64,000 nt of DNA from Parus major (Eukaryota > Chordata > Aves > Passeriformes > Paridae). The position numbers were made by a program, and so were the translations under genes. Below are positions 1 through 12,117 of the stretch, piece by piece (position 1 is the first letter of the stretch; every line of letters starts with the position of its first letter). The notes below the pieces were generated by a model. That model worked only from the letters and a program-made list of their open reading frames with translations, had not been told where the DNA came from and ran no database searches. The stretch spans positions 8,410,044 through 8,474,043 of the forward strand of contig NC_031770.1 of the NCBI RefSeq assembly GCF_001522545.3. The letters run 5' to 3'.

Positions 1-41
1 AAGAAGAAAAAAAAAAAGGAAAGGAAAGAAAAGACTAAAAA
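1..41. repeat. A/G-rich low-complexity tract
   Basis: The window opens in a purine-only tract of A runs broken by single or double G. It may be the tail of a longer purine tract, or the A-rich end of an element cut by the window edge. No retroelement body follows it, so a simple repeat is the safer reading. Confidence 0.6.
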
Positions 42-907
42 GCCAACTTTGTAAGTTATTTCCAGCGATACTCTCCTGAGCCACGCTGAATTTGGAGGTG
101 GAAGTCTCCTTCAGGAGGTCACCAAGGATTTGGCACCAGCAGCCTGGCCATCAAAACAAAGTACAAGTGATGGTAATATAATCATTAAGATAAACTGTAG
201 CCCAAATGGTAAAAGCATGAGTCGCGAAATGGAATTAAATTTTTAAGTATGGTTATTTGCTAAGAGGCTGTTTAAAACAGGCAATATTTTAAGTTAATGA
301 GACCCATATGTTTTATGGTATGTCATTCAACTGCTTTCTTTGGAAATGGCTTGGAACAATAGCTTTCATGCTTACTTTGTGAAATCCAGAAAGGATAGTG
401 ATTGGGAAGTGCACAAGTGGAAGAAAATCTGTAAGGCATAATGATGCATGTCTAGGAAGTGTCATCTGTGTGTTGGTGTATTGTTATCTCAGAAAGTGAG
501 TTTAACTCCTTTTACTGCAGCTGGGTATCTTGTGTTCCCACACCTCCACTCCCCCCCTTTTTATTTTTTTCTTTTGGAGGTGAGAAACTTCTTTGGAAGG
601 GAAAATTAATTGAAAGGGGGATTTGCTTATGTAGCTTTTGAATGCTTCTCAAGTGATATTTCTGTGCTTGCTGAAAAAGATCAGTTTTTTTGGGGTGTTC
701 CTTGCCAGGGTGGCTGCAGAGATAGTGGGGAGGTACTGAGCTGCCTCCCCTTACCACATGTAATCTTTAATCTTTCCTCCCACACAGGGACAGGTGAGCA
801 GTGCAGAACTTTTGTAGCCAGGATAAAAAGTCATTGGGCCCTTTCTTTGGCACATAAAGGACCCACAAAGTAAATTAACTTCTTCCCTCTCTTCTCATTT
901 TACATTC
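42..907. other. Non-coding, no gene seen
   Basis: This is AT-rich single-copy sequence with stops in every frame. A pyrimidine tract (a C7 run followed by T runs) lies at about 548-576. The overlapping short open frames on both strands have no recognisable domain and run across that low-complexity tract. Confidence 0.6.
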
Positions 908-960
908 TTTTTTTTTTTTTTTTTTTAAATATATATATATATATTTATTATTTTTTTTAT
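908..960. repeat. T19 run followed by (AT)8 microsatellite
   Basis: A run of 19 T (908-926) is followed by an AT dinucleotide repeat (about 929-944) and more T-rich sequence. It could be the reverse-strand poly(A) of an old insertion, but no element body is recognisable on either side. It is likely length-polymorphic. Confidence 0.85.
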
Positions 961-3865
961 GGTAGGCATACTGTGGTCACACCCATTGTAGCTCTGAGGT
1001 TCTTGGTCAAATACTTTTGTTTTCCAGTTTTGGAGACCAATCTGTTGGAGTTAGGCCTGCCTCTGACACGCTGTTACCTTTCTTGCTACAGCAAGAAATA
1101 TATATTCCTTCACAGAAGCTGCTTGAAAAGGGGCAAAAAAAAAAAAAAGTCTTAAATGGTTCTGTTTTTTCATGCTTTTTTTGTTAATTTGCAGTATTAA
1201 CCAGGATAAATCATTACTAGTTTTAAGTGTCTGTGGTCACATAAATATGTACTTGTGACTCTCATTAATTCTTATCGGTCTGAAATACTGACTAAAATAT
1301 ATGAGCTGGGAATACCTGAGTGGAAACTGTAATTTAGTAGAAGTCTTTTTAATTATACATTCTGGATAGCATCATATAACTGGTGACAGAAATAAGCCAA
1401 CTCATATTCACCTAGAACAACTATTCCTTGATGCTTTGTAGACGGTCAAAAGACTAGAGGAGAAGAATAAGAAGGAGGGATTTGAAAAATAAAGTCTGTA
1501 ATTTTTCACCTGCATTTTTGTACCCATGGTCAACTTAAAGGGGAAAAAAAAGGAAAAGAATGAAAGAAAAGAATTAAAATCTTGGTGTGACCGATAGATT
1601 GCAGATGTTGCTTTCTTTTTTACCCCAGCCTGTATTAGGGAGAAAAATCTCTGCCTTCTGTCTTTTTCACCCTTAACTAGTGAGAGCTACAAAACCATGG
1701 ACATGAGATGAGAAGTTTAGGTGAAACCTTGGTGTGGAATGACCAGGTTTCCAAAGTGCCCCAAAAGATTCTGGTCTGTGATCACAGCTGGCTCGTATCT
1801 CTTGGTGGTTGGCTTTGGAAAAGAAAGAAAGAGAGAAAACTTGGAAAAGAGTGAGGCTTTGTGGGACTCAATGTGCAGCTCTGTTTGTGGCAGGGAGAGG
1901 GACTTCTTCAGCTTGAAGAGGAAGCACCAAACCCTGAATTTTATCATGAAGAACTTTGAATGACAAATGCTATATTAGGAGTAGAATTAGGAGTGCTAAT
2001 TGCAGGTGACATTGTTCTGTGATTTTTATTTCCAACATTGCACAATGCTTGGATTTCTCAAGCCTTTCTGAATGCATAAACAGCAAATGGCAGATCCAGA
2101 AATCAGCTGTTTCCCTAATGAATTTAGAGAAATTCACATGGAAACACTGACCCTTAAGGCTCATTTTTCATATATGTAGAGGGGACTGCAGTTCTCAGCA
2201 AATAAAGGTAAAATCAGTTGTTTCTCCAGGGCTATGTTTTGCTTCTTCAGCAATTACACACATAAAACATCTCAAGATCACTCTGTATGTAACATGTTAT
2301 CAAAGCTTTACTTTATAAATCTGTTGCCTTTTGAAAATGAGAAAATAAACCGTGACATGGGAATTGGAGGGGTTAGGAATAGGTCCTGGTGGTAGCAAAC
2401 CCCTGTGCTTGCTGTAGCATATTCCCTTCACTTCTCCCACTTTCCCTCATTATCTTGTTTGCTATGTGTAGCTGAATAAGCATGTAACCTCTAAGGCTGT
2501 GGAGCAGATCATTAGGAGTTACTGATTAACACCATGTTTCAATAGCAGATCCTGAGTTCTTCTTTTTACAAACCGAAGGGGTCTGGCTTTATGATTTTTT
2601 AATTAGAGTGTAAATATTGCAGCCTCATAAACTGTTTGATTTATAGATGACAGCAAAGTTTGCACTTCGGGAAAGGACAAGGGAGCCTTCAGATGGAGTT
2701 TCAGTGCCCCTGTTTGCCTGTAACAGCCATCCTGGTATTTTGTCTTTGGTGAGCTCATCCTATCAGCCTTACTAATAAAGCCTGTGTGTCTAATCTGGCA
2801 GGATGACTGAAATTCCTTTTTTATGCTTCTAAGCATAAGCAGTACTCACATTCTTTACATTTTAACTGCTGAAGCGAGGGAAAAAAAATGTGGAGGAATA
2901 TTAAGCTCAGAAGGTTAGCTTAAAAGTTGATGTTCGTGGTGAGGATTCCAGAGAAGTGGGGCTAGATGCATCACTGTAAATTTCAGAGGCATGAAAAAAA
3001 TGGTAAATCAAGACTGGCAAAGATTTGAAGTGTTGGTGGGTAATAGAAGGGTATTTCTGATATCTCTAATGCAAAATGTTATCAGGTTTTTCAGGATGAA
3101 GCCTCCAAAGAGGGAAAGTCCCACCTGTCTCAGGCAATCATTAGAACTTGTCTTCCACGTGCAGTGCAAGTTAGGAAACTCACAAGCAGGGGGAGTGATT
3201 TAATTTTAGCTGGATTTGAATCAGCATTATTTACCAATGGGACACCTATAATCCCCAGTAGAAGCTGCTCATCAGAAGTTCAGACTTCTCCTGGACACCA
3301 GGCTGTTCAGCCAACATCTTTGATCTTGGAGCAGGGGAAGACTTTGCAAACACTGAACTTCTTTCTCTGTGAATACTCCTTGCTCCATGTCCATAACACA
3401 TTCTCCTCCAGCTTGCTGTCAGCATGGTTTCACTTGCATGGGGATTATTCAACCCAAGATTGCTCTCAAGAGGTGTAATTTACCAAGACAGGCCTAATTC
3501 TTTGCATAGGTTTTACAAATCCTCCTTCACTAGCATGACTTGCCTCTTTCCATCTCGCATGTCCTCTGGAAACTCTTCTTGCCAGCACTGCCAATATGAT
3601 TTGTCTGTTGAGATTTTGGGATGGCTCCTTGTTGGGTTGGAAGGAATTTGGTTTGTTTTCTGGGCTGTTTTGTGGTCCCTGTAGCCTCACACAGCCTGCC
3701 TGCACCATCCCAGTGTGCCTGGGCTGTGGGCAGGGGCTGGAAGAAGTTGAGGGCATGGTGGGTTTGCCTCTCTCTGAGCACGTGGAAGCAGCATAACCTC
3801 ACCTGAATGTTTGTGGTGGCAGAGATGAAGAAAGTTAAAGCAGACATAATTAACACATATTTGCT
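961..3865. other. Non-coding, no gene seen
   Basis: AT-rich single-copy sequence. An A14 run lies at 1135-1148. Short open frames here (for example 104 codons at 3164-3478 and 155 codons on the minus strand at 3530-3997) have no family resemblance, and frames on opposite strands overlap heavily, which argues for chance. Confidence 0.6.
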
Positions 3866-4130
3866 ATAGAACAGAATAGAATATGTCTGTTGGGAATATT
3901 GGACAGCATTCTGTCCCCAAATACATCGCACAGCGCTCAGCGCTGGGATGGTCAGGGCAGACGAGACAGAATAAAACCTGTCTTGTGAATTCTCCATTCC
4001 ATCTTTTAGCAGAACCTGTCTGAGTCCTCACATTGGTCTTTTCTCTGCTTGAGCACCAGGGACCACCTCTCCTGTCTCATACCAAACCCCTGGGAGAGGA
4101 GGCAGCCAGCTGCTACAAGCCAGGAGCCCG
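3866..4130 (+). mobile_element. Weak LTR-like remnant (possible retroviral LTR 3' part)
   Basis: A locally GC-richer block contains a 15-nt near-palindrome with arms CAGCGCT and AGCGCTG (about 3931-3945). It is followed by an AATAAA signal (about 3971) and a T/C-rich downstream stretch. This order resembles the R-U5 end of an endogenous retroviral LTR. No TG...CA ends, target-site duplication, primer-binding site or internal viral sequence was found. A chance composition patch is about equally likely. Confidence 0.18.
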
Positions 4131-7100
4131 GCTTCGGCATTGAATGCTTTCAGAAAACGCTGGCGCTCTGTTCACCTTCTTTTTTTCTCTAGCAAGAAGA
4201 CCAGAAGCATAATTTTATTTTAATGATATCCAAAATGTTCATGAGCAGTGATGAAATCCAAAAACATGCCATAGTGTCAGATTCACCTCTCTCTCTGCTG
4301 GAGCTGTAGTTATTTTACTACAGGAAGTATTTTGTGGCTCTACGGTAGCAGCCTCAGTTTTGTTGCCAAAGGCCCATATAGTGAAATTTGGTGGGGTTTT
4401 TTTTTCCAATCAAACTTGTTGAAAGGCCTTTCAGTGCAAACTTGATGTCAATGGCAATTACATATATGTTTACAGATTATGGCTCCAATCCCATCCTGGT
4501 AAATGTTTTTGCACATGGTTAAATCTGCATGTGTAACTGCCTAGAGAATAAAACCAGAAGTGGTGAATGTAGGAAGACAATAACTTGAACTGAACTGTTT
4601 TCTTGTTTCTGTTTAATTTTGAACCTGTTAAATCCTTGTGGGTTCAAAAGTTCACCTCAGTCTTGACCATTATTGAGCTTGGATTCTGTTTAGAAGAAAC
4701 TGCAACTCCAAGTAAAGCAAAGGGTCAGAAGACAATAAATCCAACAGAATACATAAAGTGATAAATGAAGAAGGCAGAAAAAACAGCAAAAATAGCACAT
4801 ATTGGGTGAGTTCTTAATTTTATAATGTTGAAAGATGTTTTGCTGCTGACTGCACTGAGGCTGGGATTTCGTAACACCTGGTTCAAAAACCCTGGAATTC
4901 AACCAGAATGTTTCCATTACCTGTGGTATTCCTGTGTCACTTATAATGAGCTTTGTTTTGTAGCTCTAATGCATGCTTTAGCTCCCAATAGCCCTTAGCT
5001 GCAACATGTAGCAGCCCAGTCTTTTGGGGCTGGGGGGGAAATTGAAATTACAGGAGAGAACAGCCTTTCCTCATCTTCCTGTTTCCCCACAGAGGCTTCA
5101 GAGCCTCAAATGCATTTGTCTTTGCAACCCAGCTTCTTTGTGACTCAATTTCTTTTGTGTTTATTGAGCCCCTCTGTGATACAAATGAAGCTGGTGCCAA
5201 ACATTTTATTACAAATTTCATGTGCAAAAGGATATTTCAGTGCATATGTGTGCCTGCAGTCTTCAGTATCCTCAACAAGGAGTTCTTGTGCTGTTAGTGC
5301 TGAATTTGAGGATTGAATCAGGGTGTCCTAAAGGTGAAGCCCAGTTTGCTTTGCAAGACATGTTGAATTTTCCCTGTGTTTCCAATAAGGAAGAAATTTT
5401 GCAGGGTGTCTTTACTTGCAAAAGCCCAGACTTATATCAGGAAAGTGTAAAAGTTATGTAGGGGAAAAGCTGCATATACAGAGATATGTAAAGTGATTTA
5501 ACTCTGGTGCCTGCATAGGAGCAAGAGAGATTAGTAAGAAATAAAGATTTGTCTGATAATGTACCAAGCACTTCAGTACCTTTTGGGTTGGGATGTCAAG
5601 GCTTATATTAATTATTAATATTTTGGTATTGAGATCTTAGTACTTAACAAAATAAATTGACAGAAATCCACCCATCAGCATCATGTAAAAGGATTTCCTT
5701 CCATTTTTTCTTGCAGTAATGGAACTGAGCAGATTCCTGCTCCAGTTCTACTGAGTTTATTTTGCTGGAAATTACTCACTTCTTTTAAAAGTACTAGCAT
5801 TGATTGAACAGTAATAAGAATTAAAAATCAAAATTTCATATTTTAATACTTACTTTTAAAGCATGCAGTGTTTAAAAAGTAAGATAATTTCTCTGACTTC
5901 TTTGAGAAGCATTTCTGGTCCATGAAAGAGCCCAGACTTAATGGGTTAAGTGCTTGAAAACTGAGGGAAACACTCCAAACATTGCAGAAAGTCCGAGGTT
6001 TTAAAGAGACACAGAAGTATTTGAAATGCTGCTCTCAAGTCAGGTCAGGGTTTTCCAGTTTAGAGATATTTCTTGATGTCAGTAAAATAAAAATGGAAAG
6101 AAAGATCCAAGCCCTGGAAAGGAAGTCAGAGAACCTGAGTAAGCGATGATTTATCTGATAACAAAAATCCTACTACCTTAATCATTCATGGTTTCTTTCT
6201 TTGGCATGCAACAGTTAAGAAAAATCCACTGAGCACTAGTAATTCCACTATTGTGAAAGCCAAATCCTTCATTTAAACTTTTGAAACAATTTTTCCATTT
6301 ACTTCCCTGCCACTCAAGCAAAGAGCAGAAATCATAAGCTCACTCATACCAGTTCACCTCATCAATTAGAAAAGAGACAGGAGTTGCTTCCAGATGAAAA
6401 GGGGATGCAGCAGAGGAAAAATACGCTGGAAAATCAAAATTGATTGCCTCTAATAACTTCTGGATAGTGTTCCAAGCTTGGATTGGCCACATTGAGACAT
6501 CCCTAAACTTTGTGAAAGTTGAGATTTTGAGCTGCCTGCTAGAACAGAACCATCAGAGAATATTGCACCTAATTAAAGAAATTGATATAGAGAACAGAGC
6601 CAGAATTTTGTGCTATTTAAAATAATTAAATCGTAAATTAATATATTTTTAACCCAAATTTGAAAACCTAAAGCCCAGACCCAAATTTTAAGTTCATGCC
6701 TGCTGCCAGCACTGCCATTTGATAGTGCACCACTCTTACAAGTAGCAGGATTATGGAGTCCTTCATGTTGACACATGAAAGTTAAATGCAGAACAGTGTT
6801 TGCTCCATGATTTAGGGATTTTTTTATTTGTTTCAACACCACCTTTGGCATTTGTAAAGTTATACAGTATTAAAATAAAACCTTAATGGACAGAGTGAAA
6901 ATCTGTAGTTTCAAAGCTCTCTGGTGGGAAGGTTTGCATTTAATAAATAAACTCCCAAAGTAAGGAAATTGGAGAAAATGGTAATGTAATCTTCAATCAA
7001 AACACGTCTTACACAGCAGAGAGAACAGTGTTGGTCTGATACATTTCTTTAAAAGAAGAATTTTTTTTCCCTACTCTTATCAGGTTTGCAAAGCTTTTGC

Positions 7101-8306
7101 ATGGGCAGTTTGTCAAACAATTTTTCCTGTTTGGGGTTGGAACAGGTGAGGCCCTCCCACTGGAAAGCAATTGTTTCTGGGCAGGCAGAGGATGTGTGGT
7201 AGCCTTGTCACAGTGGTTCAAGCCCCAGATCTATGGAGGCAGCACGTGTTGGGGCTGGAACTGTGTCTTTGGAGGGGACACAGTGCATGTCAGCTGTCCT
7301 TCTTTTCCTTCCTTCCACTGTGGATAAGCTAGGGATGATGAGAATGAGAGGAATCTCTTTCTACCAAGAAACCTGAACTTTCACAGCTCCAAAGGGCAGT
7401 GTATCTCTGCCTTAACTTGGAACCATAGATCTGAAGCACATGTTTCACATCCCTCCTGACAGGATGTGAAACAAAAACTAAAAGGCACAATTGTGCTGAA
7501 TATGATGCAGGATTTCTTACTTTCTGGTATCTCTTACTTTCATTTCTTCTGGGAGAAGATGGGCCAGAAGCCTATTAGCTCAAACACTTGAATTTTTGTT
7601 CAATCTTTATCCTGAAATTAAAGAAAAAAAAAGCATTTTTGGGACCTATTCCCATAAGTCATCTAGTTTAAGGGGAGCCACTTTGATGTGGGTGCAAAGT
7701 GAGTTAGAAAAGTAATGTAAGGTAAAAAAAAGACTCCACTTACACAATGAACCTGGGAGGACGTACTGACTAAGCTCTGTCTAGCTCCCTTTCCACATTT
7801 TCAATTATGATTTGGATAATGAAATGGATACTGAAATTATTATATTTGCAGTATTAATACTGATATTATTATATATATCCAAGCTGGGGGAGTCTGAGGC
7901 TGGTTTTTGAATGGGACTTGTTTTCAAAATTGTCTTGATAAACAGAAGAAAGAGCCTGGAGCAGGAGAGTGCATTTGGTGAGCCCAAATGCCGAGCTCTG
8001 AGCATGTGTGGAAATGAATACTCTGACAAACACAACCCAGGAAACACCAGCTTTATGAGAAGGGATCAAAAAGGACTTTAGCATGTTAGTAGGTGAACAC
8101 AAACCTGCTTTTGTGGAAAAAGCAGCTATGTCCAAGGCAGAGAAGGTGGTGTGAGGAAGGGAAATCATCATCCCCTTTGTGGAACAATGGTGAAACTTTT
8201 TCTGTGCTGGTGTGCTCTCTTTTGGGTGTGATAAGGAGAAAAATGAGCCCCAGGGGGAGAGTTTACAAAGGGAGCAAGATGATTTCTTGGAGGCTCTCAG
8301 GAGGCT
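4131..8306. other. Non-coding, no gene seen
   Basis: AT-rich single-copy DNA without recognisable repeats. Open frames are at most about 90 codons and lack domains. Only short homopolymers and scattered AATAAA hexamers are present. Confidence 0.6.
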
Positions 8307-8345
8307 TTTTTTTTGCCACAAAACAACTGTTTGTGGCAAAAAAAA
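8307..8345. repeat. Perfect 16-bp inverted repeat with 7-nt loop
   Basis: The left arm (8307-8322) is eight T followed by GCCACAAA. The right arm (8330-8345) is TTTGTGGC followed by eight A. The loop is ACAACTG. All 16 base pairs are complementary. RNA from either strand could fold, but half the stem is A:U only and the total is shorter than a usual microRNA precursor. A small palindrome or the inverted end of a minor element is another possibility. Confidence 0.75.
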
Positions 8346-9579
8346 CCTGAACTAGGGTTGTGTAGAGTAAAAAAGGCTAAGGGAGCATGATTACAGGCAT
8401 CAAATCTATAAAGGGTGGATGCACAGAGAAAGGGAATAATTTTTCCTCCCCATCCTTTTGACACAGAATTAAAAATAGTGGGACTAAACTATAGAAAATA
8501 AGATTGTTACATGCTGGGGAGCATATTCTGGCAGCATGGAATTTATGGGCTCAGGAGGTTGAGGAATTTCAGGCTCCAAGAAGTTTTGCTAAATGTCTGG
8601 ATAAAGATGATTCCTCTTCAGAGCATTCCGTTGACAGGCTGACTGTCATGAGGCCTTAAGGTTGAAATTAAATAGTCAAAAACTATTCCTAGGGCATTTT
8701 TTTTTCAGGAAAGTACTAGTGAAGAAAGTTTTCCAAAGAAATAACCCTGTTATCAGCCCTCTTAGAGGTGCCATTTATAGCTGTGCACACCCCCAGCTCA
8801 AAGCACTTCCAGGGGCACTATGGATACCTCTCCTTGCTCTTTGCAGGATTCTAGCATTGAAAACTAACTAATTAGAACTAGAAACAAAGAAAACAAAACA
8901 AAATAGAATGTTTCCACAAGCCAGTGTTGTTCATGCATTCTATAGTGAAAATTAAATGTAGAATCATGTCTTTTGAAGACCGAGAAGTGACACAATGGGA
9001 AAATATAATGGAGTGTAAATAGGGAGTAAAGTGTAGCAGAGCAGTGCTAAATGAAAGACTTTCCTTCCTTCAAGGGTATTCCCTTCCAGGGTAAAATATA
9101 CTGCTTTACCTTGAGATTCTGTTTTATTTCATGACATTTCATCTTCAGGTTTTGTTATAGCTTTATTTCACTGCGTGCAGTATGGATTCATCTTGTGCTT
9201 TCCAAACGTGCTGAGCAGAGAGAAATCCGTGGCATTAATTGAGAGAACTCTCTCATATAATAAATGTTTGTGAGATATATACACGCACGGCAGGAGAGGC
9301 TGGGATTTTCCCATGCAGCCTAACTTTTGGCTTTTTAGGCCCACAAGTGCCAGGGTTGTGGAATTAATATCAAGTGGTCTGATACCAAGATCTGTGGGGC
9401 CCTACAACAACCAAGGGCAGGTTATTCTCTGCCTGATCTGTGGGCAGGCTCTCAGACAGGCTTGGAGTCTCCATCAGCACTTTGGCATTTCTTTTCTGAA
9501 GAGATCTCTCTTGCAGAGGTCAGAACTGCCAGCTTGTCAGGTATTTCCCAGAATTGTCAGCCTCTCTGGGGTGCAGCAG
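8346..9579. other. Non-coding, no gene seen
   Basis: AT-rich sequence with no recognisable repeat. An open frame starts at 9313 and runs into the motif-dense block that follows. It has no domain. Confidence 0.5.
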
Positions 9580-10240
9580 ACTGTGGTGTATAAAGCCACA
9601 GCACTGACATATCACTTACCTAGCTCTGCTAGACTTATCCTCTCGGTGAAGTATGCAAACTGTCTCTGTCTTGTGCAGCATTTGCATTATCTAAACCTCA
9701 CTGTGTGCGCCGTGGTCCTTTTGCCTTTGCAAATGCTGTTTAAATATAGCATCCATAAATAAATGTTAAATAATTCATGAACATAATTTTGTAAATTCTG
9801 CTAGGCCACACCTCTCTAGGGGCATATTTATGAACGTGCGTCAGGCTGGAATCAATGCGTCTGCCAAGCGTCCTGCCTCTGAGGCAGAATTCCCACATCT
9901 AGCCCAAAATGCTGCAAACGACTCTGATTCCACTTCACCAGTCATCCATCATACTGTCACTTTAATTCAGATGCTGCTACTTGTTTTAATAACATACATC
10001 TTACACAAAGAATATTGCTAACACAAGATTCTTGAGGTAGATTTTTACAGCCTCATAAAATGGTATTAACCCTTTGATCCCTGATATTCTTTTCATGCAG
10101 CTTTTTTTTTATGCTTATCAATAACCCGTGTTCGTGGGGTCTATTCATGCTGGAGAATCCGACATCAATCACTGCAGTAAAAATATTATTCCTCCAGCAT
10201 TACCCTAAAGAATTATGGAAAGAATAAAAGTGTTATTGCA
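9580..10240. promoter_or_regulatory. Candidate conserved non-coding element
   Basis: This block combines features typical of ancient enhancers. It has a consensus POU octamer ATTTGCAT at 9680-9687 and a second octamer-like TTTGCAAATG about 45 bp downstream. AT-rich homeodomain or forkhead-like stretches follow (about 9745-9790). CpG density is raised between about 9705 and 9920 compared with the CpG-depleted surroundings. A PBX/HOX-like ATCAATCA occurs near 10163. A 149-codon open frame overlaps (9313-9762) but has no protein-family signature. Conservation is inferred from motif content only and was not measured. Confidence 0.3.
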
Positions 10241-11713
10241 GGAATTATTTAGCAAACAATAGATGGATAAAATGTATTATGGTAAGTGTTAAATTATATC
10301 ACCACATTACAGAAAACTACCTGAGATAGCACAGAAGGTAGTTCAGTGCTTTTTCTAAGTAGTTCAAAGAGAACAATAGCAGAATCCCACAAAAGATTTT
10401 ACTAGGAAACCCTGGGATGACAAGGCAAATGATGTATTATCACATAAAATGATAGTTTACAGGGGAAAAGGAAAATTCTGCTTGCCTATTTCTGAGTTGC
10501 ACCTGGCTATATTTTGGGAGTGAGAGGAAGTGAATAGTAGTAATTTACACTTAGCTGCTTAACACTCAAATGTTTAAGGGATTTACTCATTAGGGTTTTT
10601 TTGCATGTCTTTATGTCTTTTTCCTTCTGTTGTAACAGAGCAACATGGACTATGCAATTTAAAAAAAAGAATATTTTGCTTCTATTCCAAATAAAGAGCT
10701 CCGAGTTATTTCTTTCTTCCTTCTCCCTCTTCTCCTGGCTGTTTTCCTTTGAGGTCAGCACCTGGAATTAGGAAAGGTTTTTACTGCAGTGCTTCATTAA
10801 CCCAATTACTAAAATCATGCCAATATTTTGGGTAAAATTAAGGGTACCTAAACAAGGTTGGGGTCCATGATTTCACCAAGTAGACTCTTATCATTTAATG
10901 CAGATTTAGAGAGGGGAAAAAAAAAAAGCATAATGTTGCACTGGGCTCATGGGATTCATTTGATCAACATGATTAAATTATTTCCTTACTCAGCTAGAAG
11001 GAAATTACTAGTAACCAGACATTATGTGTCTGTTAATTATGTGCAATAAGGTTCTCTGCTATCACACCACCTCTTGCATTCATGTCCTGTGTGTCTTAAA
11101 GATATTTTCATTTTTTAAAATCTAAATACTGAAAAGGGACAGCTATAATTTTCTTTCCCTTATTTAATAAATACCTAAGACGCCAAAAAGCACTTGTAAG
11201 AAGCAGCTGTTTGTCCTTCGGGTAATCATAGGTAAGTTTGTGGAGGTGACATGCCAGCGTTTCACATGTTTTTGGTTGCCCCCACCAGGATTTTTTTTCT
11301 TCAGTTGCAATCACTCATTTTTATAAATTGGATCATTTATTATTGTAAGGAATGAGAAGGACAGTTTGCCAGAAACCTGTAATTTAGCTTGAAATAGTTA
11401 ATCTCCCTGATGCAAGATCTGCTCACCTATATGTTGTCTTTGTGCCAGATCTACATTCTGCTCTGATGCTGCCCAATCTAGGATTTCAAAAGGATTTTTT
11501 ATAAAGGAAGAAACATATGGTGCAAGAGAGGCCTTATTCTTTTTCTAATGAAATGATGGGCTTCTGTTTCATATTAAAGTGTTAATAGGTCTGAAATTAG
11601 GTCTCAAAAAAGAGAATAGTGCTTTTAAAATTCTTAATATGATTCATTATCTGCAGTCAAAACCAGATGACATTTATTTTTATCCCAAAAATAAAAAAAG
11701 CCAAGCCACAAGC
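10241..11713. other. Non-coding, no gene seen
   Basis: AT-rich sequence. A pyrimidine tract lies at about 10707-10752. No open frame is recognisable. Confidence 0.6.
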
Positions 11714-11735
11714 AAAAAAAAAAAAATAAAAAAAA
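11714..11735. repeat. A-rich run (A13-T-A8)
   Basis: This homopolymer is interrupted by a single T. No retroelement body is visible upstream, so it is treated as a simple repeat. Confidence 0.85.
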
Positions 11736-12100
11736 TCCTGGATTCCGGCTCTGATTTATCGAATGGAAAGCTCTTTAGAATCAGAGCCTGGGCTGGAGGC
11801 TGGAGGTTTTGTTCGAGTTTGAGAACCTTCATATGTTTTTGAAATCTAAACAAATATTTCAAAGAAGGTGGTGTCACATTTGAAGTAAGTGATCCTATTA
11901 GGCACTGGGACACGGCTGCTTTGTTGAAGGACTGGGCAGCATTTTATGTATGATAGTGTGGTGTACTGCTAATACACCGAGACATCACTTTCATCTGAAA
12001 TGCCGATAGGACTGAACTTCCCTCATGCACTTTGCCTTTCAGTGTTAATAATGAATGAATAAAAGTTCAGAGGATAGAAGCTAAATGGATATTGTACTTT
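11736..12100. other. Non-coding; possible conserved block near 11900-12060
   Basis: Between about 11905 and 12060 the sequence is high-complexity and carries several CpGs in a CpG-poor background. It has TAAT-containing motifs but no open frame of note. No gene is seen. Confidence 0.3.
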
Positions 12101-12117
12101 AAAAAAAAAAAAAAAAA
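12101..12117. repeat. A17 homopolymer
   Basis: Uninterrupted run of 17 A. It could be an old poly(A) tail, but the upstream sequence is not a recognised element or processed gene copy. Confidence 0.9.

Noticed and set aside
3866..4130. Solo retroviral LTR
   Set aside because: An AATAAA and a hairpin-like GC patch are suggestive, but there are no terminal TG/CA, target duplication or internal viral sequence. It is kept only as a low-confidence feature.
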